NCBI GenBank assembly: GCA_030149595.1
Contig: JASFBI010000176.1
Span: 1-5,270, forward strand
Origin: Desulfobacterales bacterium
GTDB lineage: Bacteria > Desulfobacterota > Desulfobacteria > Desulfobacterales > DAOWNP01
Direction of reading: 5' to 3'
DNA: 5,270 nucleotides
The notes under the pieces were generated by a model, which was not told the origin of the DNA, searched no databases, and saw only the letters and a program-made list of their open reading frames with translations. Every line of letters begins with the position of its first letter. Positions within the stretch are counted from its first letter, which is position 1. Shown here one piece after another: positions 1 through 4,983 of the stretch. Both the position numbers and the translations under genes were made by a program.

Positions 1-2
1 AA

Positions 3-56
3 ACACAGTATCTTTTCTTAACAGGCTGTTATGGCCCTAAATATAAAAACGCTTAA
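3..56 (+). CDS. Possible 3' end of an upstream reading frame (partial)
   Basis: From base 3 a frame stays open to a TAA at 54-56 and reads TQYLFLTGCYGPKYKNA. The other two forward frames stop earlier (19-21 and 38-40). The residues LTGC resemble a lipobox, so a tiny lipoprotein is conceivable, but only 17 codons are visible and the upstream part lies outside the window. The stop is 12 bases before the next gene's ATG, which would suit an operon. An open frame this short can easily arise by chance. No function is assigned. Confidence 0.2.
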   Translation, partial: TQYLFLTGCYGPKYKNA

Positions 57-68
57 AGGCAAACATTT

Positions 69-767
69 ATGAAAATCAAACAATTTAAATATTCATCAGA
101 CAATTTCGGCTATATTATACATGGAGATAAATCAGCTCTCGGCATAGACTGCGGAGCAGTTGATAACATTTTATCATATCTCAAATCATCAGACCTTGAT
201 TTGACTTTACTTACCAATACCCATAATCATCCAGATCATACAGCCGGTAACTCTCAGATTTTAAACAAAACTTCTGCCTGCTTTTTATCATTTGAAGACC
301 TGATGTCAAACAACGTAATAAACTTAGACAATGGAACAGTAAAGGCATTTCATACACCAGGACATACAGAAGACTCTGTAATCTTTCATGCCGGCAACAC
401 ACTTGTAACAGGAGACACGCTTTTTAACGGCACCATAGGAAACTGTTTTTCAGGTAATTTAAAAGCATTTTACAAATCTATTTCATTTATCCTTACCTTT
501 CCTCCTGGTACAATTATATACGCAGGTCATGACTATGTTGATTACTCTGTTAAGTTTGCAAAAATCATTGATGCAGACAACAGGTATTTTGATTCATACC
601 TTAAAAAATACAACCCGGCACACGTATTTTCCACTTTAGAAGATGAACTAAAAATAAATCCCTACCTTAGATTCAACGATGAAAAAATGACAGAAATATT
701 AAAAGCCAAGGGGCTTTTGGTTAATACAGAATATCAAAGATGGGAATCTATTATGTCATTGGGATAA
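69..767 (+). CDS. Glyoxalase II-like MBL-fold metallohydrolase
   Basis: A 232-residue cytoplasmic MBL-fold protein; no signal peptide or membrane segment is visible. The binuclear metal motif is complete: THNHPDH gives His52, His54, Asp56 and His57, followed by His99 (TPGHT), Asp116 (TGDT) and His154 (AGHD). The pattern YAGHDY, then FAKII near 163-167 and STLEDELKINPYLR near 188-201, is the C-terminal helical signature of hydroxyacylglutathione hydrolase (glyoxalase II), which cleaves S-D-lactoylglutathione. The usual glutathione anchor G-K/R-x-Y/F-E-G appears here as GNCFSG (124-129), so the basic residue is Asn. The substrate may therefore be another thiol ester; that is inference. AAAGG at 55-59 precedes the ATG by nine bases and supports the start. 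The next gene lies 93 bp downstream on the same strand, with no clear terminator between. Fold and metal site are certain; substrate is not. Confidence 0.9.
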   Translation: MKIKQFKYSSDNFGYIIHGDKSALGIDCGAVDNILSYLKSSDLDLTLLTNTHNHPDHTAGNSQILNKTSACFLSFEDLMSNNVINLDNGTVKAFHTPGHTEDSVIFHAGNTLVTGDTLFNGTIGNCFSGNLKAFYKSISFILTFPPGTIIYAGHDYVDYSVKFAKIIDADNRYFDSYLKKYNPAHVFSTLEDELKINPYLRFNDEKMTEILKAKGLLVNTEYQRWESIMSLG

Positions 768-777
768 TTTAAATCAA

Positions 778-802
778 AATTACGATATTTGGTAATTACG
801 AT
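778..802 (+). repeat. Short direct repeat AATTACGAT (two copies)
   Basis: AATTACGAT occurs at 778-786 and again at 794-802, offset by 16 bases, in the gap between the first MBL gene and the HD gene. It sits just upstream of a weak promoter candidate, so it could be a regulator-binding pair. It is short, AT-rich and only 16 bases apart, so chance cannot be excluded. Confidence 0.3.
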
Positions 803-807
803 CTTTT

Positions 808-836
808 TTGATACTCTATGGTTGATAATTTATTAA
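808..836 (+). promoter_or_regulatory. Weak sigma70-type promoter candidate ahead of the HD/purH genes
   Basis: TTGATA at 808-813 matches five of six bases of the -35 consensus. After exactly 17 bases, TATTAA at 831-836 matches four of six of the -10 consensus. Transcription would begin near 843, about 18 bases before the HD gene start. In DNA this AT-rich, matches of this quality are common, so this is a candidate only. If real, the HD and purH genes can be expressed independently of the first MBL gene. Confidence 0.25.
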
Positions 837-849
837 ATATTTAATAAAT
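828..849. repeat. Perfect 22-bp AT-only palindrome
   Basis: Positions 828-849 form a perfect palindrome made only of A and T, centred between 838 and 839 (half-site ATTTATTAAAT). It overlaps the candidate -10 element and ends 11 bases before the HD start codon. It could be an operator or an unwinding-prone site. No U-run follows, and the A/T composition makes it a poor terminator. Confidence 0.4.
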
Positions 850-860
850 CATGGTAAGTT

Positions 861-1529
861 ATGTACTGTAAAAAAAATATGAATTATAAAAATAGTATCT
901 GGTTTGCCCCTGTAACTGAATTTGCAAAAAACATATTCAACCATGCAAAGGGAAGTCATGGATGGGATCATACTCAACGGGTAGTAAGATTATGCATAAA
1001 TATCGGAACTTTTGAAAAAGCTGATATGGATATCCTGCTGTGTGCTGCATATCTCCATGATATTGGAAGAACAGTAAATAGTGAAAATTGCCATAATATG
1101 TGCCATGGGGAAATTGGGGCAGAGATGGCAGAGCCTGTTATCTGTAAACTGTTTAACAAACAGAAAAAAGATAATATTTTACACTGTATTCGTTCCCACA
1201 GGTTCAGAGGAAACAGCATTCCATGTTCTAACGAAGCAAAGGTTTTGTTTGATGCAGATAAAATAGATGCTATTGGTGCTATTGGAATTGCAAGGGCGTA
1301 CCTTTTTGCAGGAGAGATAGGATCCATGCTGCACAATCCGGATCATGATATTTCAAATGCCAGATCTTATACTGTTGAAGATACTGGTTTTTTAGAGTAC
1401 AAAGTAAAACTTGTTAAAATAAAAGACAGAATGTTAACCGCTGCAGGAAAAGAACTTGCCTGTGAAAGGCACAAATTTATGGAACAGTTTTTTAAAAGAT
1501 TTATATCTGAATATGAGGGGAAACAATGA
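861..1529 (+). CDS. HD-domain phosphohydrolase (COG1418-like)
   Basis: A 222-residue cytoplasmic protein of the HD superfamily, metal-dependent phosphomonoesterases or phosphodiesterases often acting on nucleotides. Visible motifs are SHGWDHTQRV (32-41, His33 and His37), the HD doublet in LHDIGR (His66-Asp67), His82 in CHGE, His113 in SHR, and the C-terminal aspartate motif DADKIDAIGAIGIAR (131-145, Asp133 the likely ligand). The set resembles the stand-alone COG1418 type, whose substrates are mostly unassigned. No partner domain is fused. The start is uncertain: ATG 861 lacks a well-spaced ribosome site (GGTAAG ends only two bases before it), and ATG 879 would shorten the protein by six residues with no better site. 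The stop overlaps the next start as ATGA at 1526-1529, so translation is coupled to the PurH N half. A role near purine nucleotides is inferred from this coupling alone. Confidence 0.9.
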   Translation: MYCKKNMNYKNSIWFAPVTEFAKNIFNHAKGSHGWDHTQRVVRLCINIGTFEKADMDILLCAAYLHDIGRTVNSENCHNMCHGEIGAEMAEPVICKLFNKQKKDNILHCIRSHRFRGNSIPCSNEAKVLFDADKIDAIGAIGIARAYLFAGEIGSMLHNPDHDISNARSYTVEDTGFLEYKVKLVKIKDRMLTAAGKELACERHKFMEQFFKRFISEYEGKQ

Positions 1530-2203
1530 GCCTTAATAAAGTTGATAAAATAGATGATCTAATAAAGATAAATAATATTTTGATAAGTGTTTCAGATAAA
1601 AGCGGACTTGATAGTTTAATCCCGCAGCTTGTTGCTGCAAATCCTGAAATAAGAATATTTTCAACAGGAGGAACTTATAAAACAATTGAAACTATATTAG
1701 GAAATAAAAAAGAGTGTTTAACTCAGGTCTCTTCTTACACTGGCCAGCCTGAAACCCAGGGAGGGCTTGTAAAAACCCTTGATTTTAAAATTTACCTCGG
1801 CCTGCTTACAGAAACTTACAATAAATCTCATAAAGAAGACCTTGCAAGAACATCTGCTGTTCCCATCGACATGGTAATTGTTAACCTGTACCCCTTTAAA
1901 GAGACAGTTGCAAAAGAAGACACAACTGTTGAAACAGCAAGAGCAAATATAGATATTGGAGGTCCATGCATGATACGGGCATCTGCAAAAAACTATTTAA
2001 GAGTGCTTTCTGTTACCGATCCCAAAGATTATGACTTTATTCTTTCGAATTTAAAGAAAAACAGCGGAAAAGCATCTTTAGACCTGCGTTTTAAACAGGC
2101 AAAAAAAGCTTTTTTACACACAGCAGATTATGACAAAACAATATCTGATTATTTAAATCAAAAAACATTTGATGAGGCTCTGGCTTGTTATAAACTCTCA
2201 TAA
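1526..2203 (+). CDS. purH: IMP cyclohydrolase, stand-alone N-terminal half of PurH
   Basis: A 225-residue protein matching the first (MGS-like) domain of bifunctional PurH. This domain closes 5-formamidoimidazole-4-carboxamide ribotide (FAICAR) to IMP, the final step of de novo purine synthesis. Order of motifs: SVSDKSGL (21-28), FSTGGT (45-50), YTGQPE (71-76), VKTL (82-85), NLYPF (120-124), NIDIGGPCMIRASAKN (141-156) and AFLHTADYD (195-203). The catalytic residues known from family structures appear kept: Lys83-Thr84, Tyr122, Asp143, Lys155. The normally near-invariant GRVKTLHPKIHGG strand here reads GGLVKTLDFKIYLG (79-92), losing the Arg and both His. Typical PurH is about 500-530 residues; this protein stops at the domain boundary, and the transformylase half follows in a different frame 31 bp downstream. 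GAGGGG at 1515-1520 is the ribosome site, inside the HD gene. Cyclohydrolase function is likely; the altered strand leaves some doubt. Confidence 0.9.
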   Translation: MSLNKVDKIDDLIKINNILISVSDKSGLDSLIPQLVAANPEIRIFSTGGTYKTIETILGNKKECLTQVSSYTGQPETQGGLVKTLDFKIYLGLLTETYNKSHKEDLARTSAVPIDMVIVNLYPFKETVAKEDTTVETARANIDIGGPCMIRASAKNYLRVLSVTDPKDYDFILSNLKKNSGKASLDLRFKQAKKAFLHTADYDKTISDYLNQKTFDEALACYKLS

Positions 2204-2224
2204 AAATATTATATAAAAAAAACT

Positions 2225-2229
2225 GGAGG
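2225..2229 (+). promoter_or_regulatory. Strong ribosome binding site for the PurH C-terminal half
   Basis: GGAGG lies five bases before the ATG at 2235, inside the 31-bp gap between the two PurH halves. A dedicated, well-spaced site shows that the second half is translated on its own, so the split is a genuine gene arrangement and not a sequencing frameshift. Confidence 0.8.
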
Positions 2230-2234
2230 TTCTT

Positions 2235-3485
2235 ATGTCCAAAGATATAAAAAAAATGTATAAAACGATAATGGACGATCATTTCCCTGCAAAAATGGAA
2301 ATTAGCTTTATTGATTCTGACAAAAGACAGACCCTTTGTTATGAAAAAGTTTTATGGACAATTGATAATGCAAAAAAGGGGTTAAGGTATGGTGAAAATC
2401 CCGGTCAGGAAGCAGCTCTTTATCGTTTGGCAAACGGAAATCTTGTTTTGGGAGAAACCGAAACTATCTTACCCGGCAAATACCTTGCCTCTGACATAGA
2501 ACTCCTGCAATCAGGTAAACATCCTGGAAAAACAAACCTTACTGATACAGACAATGCATTAAATATATTAAGATATTTTGAAGATACACCTGCTGCTGTA
2601 ATCGTAAAACACAACAATCCCTGCGGAGTAGCAAAAGGTGCAACTCTTGAAGAAGCATATAGCAAGGCTTATATGGCAGACAGAGTTGCAGCTTTTGGAG
2701 GGTGTATAGCTTTAAACAGAAGCATAGATAAAAAAACTGCCGAATCAATTTCAATGCAGTATGCCGAAGTTGTAGTTGCCCCTGATTTTGAAGAAGGTAC
2801 CTTAGATATTTTAGCAAAGAAAAAAAACTTAAGAGTCATAAAAATAGGCAACATAAGCAAACTGTCAAATTTTGTAGGCAAACGATGTGTTGAGTTTAAA
2901 AGTCTTATGGATGGTGGAATTATAACTCAATGGTCATTTGCTCCAAAAACTCTTTCAAAAGCTGACTTCACCCTTGCATCGTGTGAATATAAAGGGAAAA
3001 ACTACAAAATCAAAAGAGAACCTGATGAAAATGAGTGTGATGACATGCTCTTTGGATGGCTGGTAGAATCAGGAATAACATCAAACTCTGTAATTTATGT
3101 AAAAAACGGAGTTACTGTAGGCATTGGGACAGGGGAACAAGATAGAGTCGGAGTTGCTGAAATAGCAAGAGACAAGGCTTATAAAAAACTTGCTGACAGA
3201 TACTGTTTTGAAAAATACAATATCTCCTACAATGAACTTGTCGACATGGACAAAAAAGCAGATATTGACACCCTTGTTAACCAGAAAAAAGGAGGCCTTA
3301 TTGGATCCTGCATGGTAAGCGATGCATTTTTCCCCTTTAGGGACGGTATAGATGTTGGCCTCAAACAAGGAGTTAAATCTGTAATTCATCCAGGAGGTTC
3401 ATTAAACGACTACCACTCCATAGAAGCATGCAATGAACACGATGCTACAATGGTGTTTACAGGACAAAGAAGCTTTAAGCATTGA
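2235..3485 (+). CDS. purH: AICAR transformylase, stand-alone C-terminal half of PurH
   Basis: A 416-residue protein matching the AICAR formyltransferase domain of PurH. It transfers a formyl group from 10-formyltetrahydrofolate to AICAR, giving FAICAR for the cyclohydrolase encoded just upstream. Motifs in order: FPAKMEISF linker (17-25), LRYGENPGQ (50-58), KHNNPCG (125-131, Lys125-His126 the catalytic pair), AAFGGCIALN (152-161), GIGTGEQDRV (296-305), SDAFFPFRDGID (362-373), HPGGS (385-389), and the C-terminal EH...TGQRSFKH. The family usually has LRYGENPHQ; Gly replaces His57. The stretch 306-361, containing KKADIDTLVNQKKGGLIGS, looks longer than in the Escherichia coli type, and I recall it from deltaproteobacterial sequences. 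Its own ribosome site (2225-2229) and ATG fix the start. No intrinsic terminator is visible after the stop; a repeat element begins seven bases downstream. A soluble heteromer with the N half is plausible but inferred. Confidence 0.93.
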   Translation: MSKDIKKMYKTIMDDHFPAKMEISFIDSDKRQTLCYEKVLWTIDNAKKGLRYGENPGQEAALYRLANGNLVLGETETILPGKYLASDIELLQSGKHPGKTNLTDTDNALNILRYFEDTPAAVIVKHNNPCGVAKGATLEEAYSKAYMADRVAAFGGCIALNRSIDKKTAESISMQYAEVVVAPDFEEGTLDILAKKKNLRVIKIGNISKLSNFVGKRCVEFKSLMDGGIITQWSFAPKTLSKADFTLASCEYKGKNYKIKREPDENECDDMLFGWLVESGITSNSVIYVKNGVTVGIGTGEQDRVGVAEIARDKAYKKLADRYCFEKYNISYNELVDMDKKADIDTLVNQKKGGLIGSCMVSDAFFPFRDGIDVGLKQGVKSVIHPGGSLNDYHSIEACNEHDATMVFTGQRSFKH

Positions 3486-3491
3486 TTGTTT

Positions 3492-3578
3492 TATATAAAC
3501 ATACATGGCAGATTTTATCTGCCACAACAAAAATAGAAACTCTCATGATTACGGTTTGTTGGACAGAGTTTCATATAA
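3492..3578 (+). repeat. Two-hairpin repeat element, copy A
   Basis: This 87-bp segment recurs at 4889-4973 in the same orientation with five substitutions and two one-base indels. It holds two inverted repeats. The first has an 8-bp stem TGGCAGAT/ATCTGCCA (3506-3513 with 3517-3524) and a TTT loop. The second has stem GAAACTCT/AGAGTTTC (3536-3543 with 3565-3572) around 21 bases. Its ends are loosely inverted (TTATATAAAC on the left, TTATATGAAAC reading inward from the right), as in a small non-autonomous transposable element. It begins seven bases after the purH stop. No U-run follows either stem, so it does not look like a terminator. Confidence 0.8.
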
Positions 3579-3658
3579 CATATACTAAGCAAATTTATAT
3601 GCTTTATACTGTATATAAAAAATATTTAATCCTAATTGCTTAATTAAATTCATATACA

Positions 3659-3700
3659 TGATACAGCATGCGAGTCAAAGATGTCTCACATACTGTATCA
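3659..3700 (-). other. Long RNA-type hairpin after the rubrerythrin remnant
   Basis: Positions 3659-3674 pair with 3685-3700 in a continuous 16-bp stem around a 10-base loop. On the - strand every position pairs, two as G-U wobbles; on the + strand those two become A-C mismatches. The structure therefore fits an RNA made from the - strand. It begins nine bases past the rubrerythrin stop, which suggests a transcript 3' end. The following - strand sequence is AT-rich but has no continuous U-run, so it is at best a weak intrinsic terminator, or an RNA-stabilising hairpin. Confidence 0.5.
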
Positions 3701-3709
3701 GACACAACT

Positions 3710-3901
3710 TTACCAGTTCTCATAGAGCAATTCAAAATAACCAGTTGGCTTTACACAGGCAGGGCATTTTTCCGGTGCTTTTTTTCCAGTATGCAAATAA
3801 CCACAGCTTAAGCAGCGCCATACTCTTTCTTCGTCTTTTTTAAAAACCTTGTCAGTTGCAATATTTTCGGCAAGTTCAAGATAGAAAATTGGACAAGGCT
3901 G
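3710..3901 (-). pseudogene. Rubrerythrin 3' fragment (rubredoxin-like domain only)
   Basis: On the - strand, 63 codons run from an in-frame TAA (3902-3904) to a stop at 3710-3712. They read as the C-terminus of rubrerythrin: LAENIATDKVFKKDEE, the end of the last helix and linker, then the rubredoxin-like iron site with Cys30-x2-Cys33 (CLSC) and Cys46-x2-Cys49 (CPAC), GYLHTGKKAPEKCP, and a tail ending LLYENW. Rubrerythrin is a non-haem iron peroxidase of anaerobes, normally near 180-190 residues, with an N-terminal four-helix di-iron domain. That domain, about two thirds of the protein, is missing. No ATG, GTG or TTG with a ribosome site opens this frame, and the 76 bp up to the neighbouring MBL gene hold no helix-bundle sequence. 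The four iron ligands are still intact, so the loss may be recent. Expression as a rubredoxin-like peptide is unlikely. Confidence 0.82.
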
Positions 3902-3933
3902 TTACATTAGTAATTGGGAATTTTAATTATTTT

Positions 3934-3978
3934 TACAGGTGTTGAAAAACAGTATCTTTAACTCTGCAACTGCCTGTA
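3934..3978. repeat. Imperfect inverted repeat after the second MBL gene
   Basis: TACAGG at 3934-3939 pairs with CCTGTA at 3973-3978, and GTTG at 3941-3944 pairs with CAAC at 3967-3970, leaving a small internal loop and 22 bases at the apex. On the - strand it lies two bases beyond the MBL stop. It may mark the end of that transcript, but the following bases are A-rich, not U-rich, so a classical terminator is not supported. Confidence 0.35.
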
Positions 3979-3980
3979 TA

Positions 3981-4823
3981 TTAAAAATCAAACGAACTCC
4001 CCACTGCAGCAACCACGAACTCCTTTTTAAATGCTGACATAATTGCAGCAGAAGCATAAAACCCTGTACAGTGGGAAGTTCCCACCATGCTGACTCTGTA
4101 ATTTTTAAGAGCATCTATAGATTTATTAATATACTCTTTGGAAGCAGATCCAAGATGAGTGCCTCCTATTACAGCATAAAATTCTTTATGCCCTGTTTTA
4201 TTACTAAGGTCATCAAGTATTTCAACTAATCCTGCATGGGCACACCCGAGAAGAACTACAGGACCCAAGTCAGTTTCAAGCAGCAGCGTCAAATCATCAT
4301 TAAAAGGATCATTTATTATTTTTTCACCATCCTTAACTTTTAGCCGGACATCCCAGCTTTTCCATCCATCAGGCCTCCTGATATCTGCAATGGCAAAAAT
4401 ATTATCATTTATTTGAGTGAAATTATTAATAAATTTAAATTCTGCTCCACTTTTTTTATATTCCTCCATGGTATTTTGAAATCCAATTGGAAACTCAATA
4501 TTCCCATCTGGAGTTTCTATTAAAGCAATTTTATTGGAAAATGCATCAGAATGCAAATATACTGGTACTTTTGATTCTCTGTTTTTTAAAACAGACATCA
4601 GCCCACCTGTATGGTCATAATGCCCATGACTTATTACTATCTGGTCAATTAAGCCTGCACTCCTGCCCATAATATTCATATTATTTATAATTCCAACTCC
4701 CTGACCAGTATCATAAAGCGTAGTACTTTTGTCTTCTATTAAATATGAAAGGCCATGCTCACCCATTAACCCACCAGGGAACGGAACTCCAACAGTATTT
4801 TCACACAATATAGTTACCTTCAC
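3981..4823 (-). CDS. COG1237-type MBL-fold metallohydrolase
   Basis: A 280-residue cytoplasmic MBL-fold protein of the COG1237 group, which includes Methanocaldococcus MJ0301, annotated as a dihydropterin ribofuranosyl-aminobenzene phosphate synthase. Most bacterial members have no proven reaction. Visible motifs: CENTVG (7-12), GEHGLSYLIE (21-30), YDTGQG (37-42), the metal motif SHGHYDHTGG (65-74; His66, His68, Asp70, His71), GCAHAG (193-198, His196), GGTHLG (220-225) and SHCTG (250-254, His251). The longest frame opens at an ATG at 4925, but its first 34 residues run partly through a repeat element. The GTG at 4821-4823 has AAAGGAG six bases upstream and starts exactly where family members start (MKVTILCENT). 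Length is then normal for the group. It is transcribed divergently from the tRNA's downstream flank and is flanked by repeat copies. Only the rubrerythrin remnant follows it, so context gives little about substrate. Confidence 0.9.
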   Translation of the reverse strand: MKVTILCENTVGVPFPGGLMGEHGLSYLIEDKSTTLYDTGQGVGIINNMNIMGRSAGLIDQIVISHGHYDHTGGLMSVLKNRESKVPVYLHSDAFSNKIALIETPDGNIEFPIGFQNTMEEYKKSGAEFKFINNFTQINDNIFAIADIRRPDGWKSWDVRLKVKDGEKIINDPFNDDLTLLLETDLGPVVLLGCAHAGLVEILDDLSNKTGHKEFYAVIGGTHLGSASKEYINKSIDALKNYRVSMVGTSHCTGFYASAAIMSAFKKEFVVAAVGSSFDF

Positions 4824-4829
4824 GCATTT

Positions 4830-4836
4830 CTCCTTT
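4830..4836 (-). promoter_or_regulatory. Ribosome binding site fixing the GTG start of the COG1237 gene
   Basis: On the - strand AAAGGAG ends six bases before GTG 4821-4823. This placement, together with the conserved-looking N-terminus that follows, decides for the GTG over the far-upstream ATG. An ATG two bases before the GTG is in another frame. Confidence 0.8.
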
Positions 4837-4888
4837 TTTAAAAAACTAAAGAGGCAAACTTTAATTATTTCAGCAAGATTTAATACCC

Positions 4889-4973
4889 TATATAACATAC
4901 ATGGCAGATTTATCTGCCACAACAAAAATTAAAACTCTCATGATTACAGTCTGTTGTACAGAGTTTCATATAA
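4889..4973 (+). repeat. Two-hairpin repeat element, copy B
   Basis: An 85-bp direct copy of 3492-3578. The first stem is unchanged (4902-4909 with 4912-4919) and one of the two indels falls in its loop, which is TT here instead of TTT. The second stem keeps AAACTCT/AGAGTTT (4932-4938 with 4960-4966), losing only the outermost pair. Inside the second loop CTGT/ACAG (4951-4954 with 4958-4961) can form a small competing hairpin; copy A has TTGT/ACAG, a G-U version. The copy lies 66 bp upstream of the COG1237 start, so it may belong to that gene's leader or promoter region. Confidence 0.8.
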
Positions 4974-4983
4974 AACTAAAACT

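Noticed and set aside
974..1336. A 120-residue - strand open frame inside the HD gene
   Set aside because: It is a shadow of the HD gene: the + strand frame carries all the conserved HD motifs there, while the reverse translation is unrecognisable.
2200..2240. A frameshift or sequencing error splitting a single purH
   Set aside because: Each half is complete at its domain boundary. The gap contains a well-spaced GGAGG before an ATG, and the second protein carries its own extra N-terminal residues before the linker.
3506..3572. The repeat hairpins as a terminator of the purH operon
   Set aside because: Neither stem is followed by a U-run on either strand, and the identical element occurs upstream of a gene at 4889-4973.
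3658..3843. A 61-residue + strand open frame in the purH/MBL interval
   Set aside because: It lies antisense to the recognisable rubrerythrin remnant and its hairpin, and its translation has no family features.
4865..4892. A sigma54-type promoter on the - strand (GG ... TTGCT) ahead of the COG1237 gene
   Set aside because: The spacing between the GG and GC doublets is 11 or 12 bases, whereas sigma54 promoters need 10, and the -24 element is otherwise poor.
4889..4920. A sigma70 promoter inside repeat copy B reading left (TTGTGG, 17 bases, TATGTT)
   Set aside because: Only three of six and four of six consensus bases match, and the spacing changes to 18 in copy A; too weak to annotate.
4824..4925. 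N-terminal extension of the COG1237 protein from an ATG at 4925
   Set aside because: The extension runs through part of repeat copy B, has no matching family sequence, and a strong ribosome site sits before the GTG at 4821-4823.
3492..4973. A CRISPR array or toxin-antitoxin pair
   Set aside because: There are only two repeat copies 1.4 kb apart with no spacer pattern, and no small paired genes of toxin-antitoxin type.
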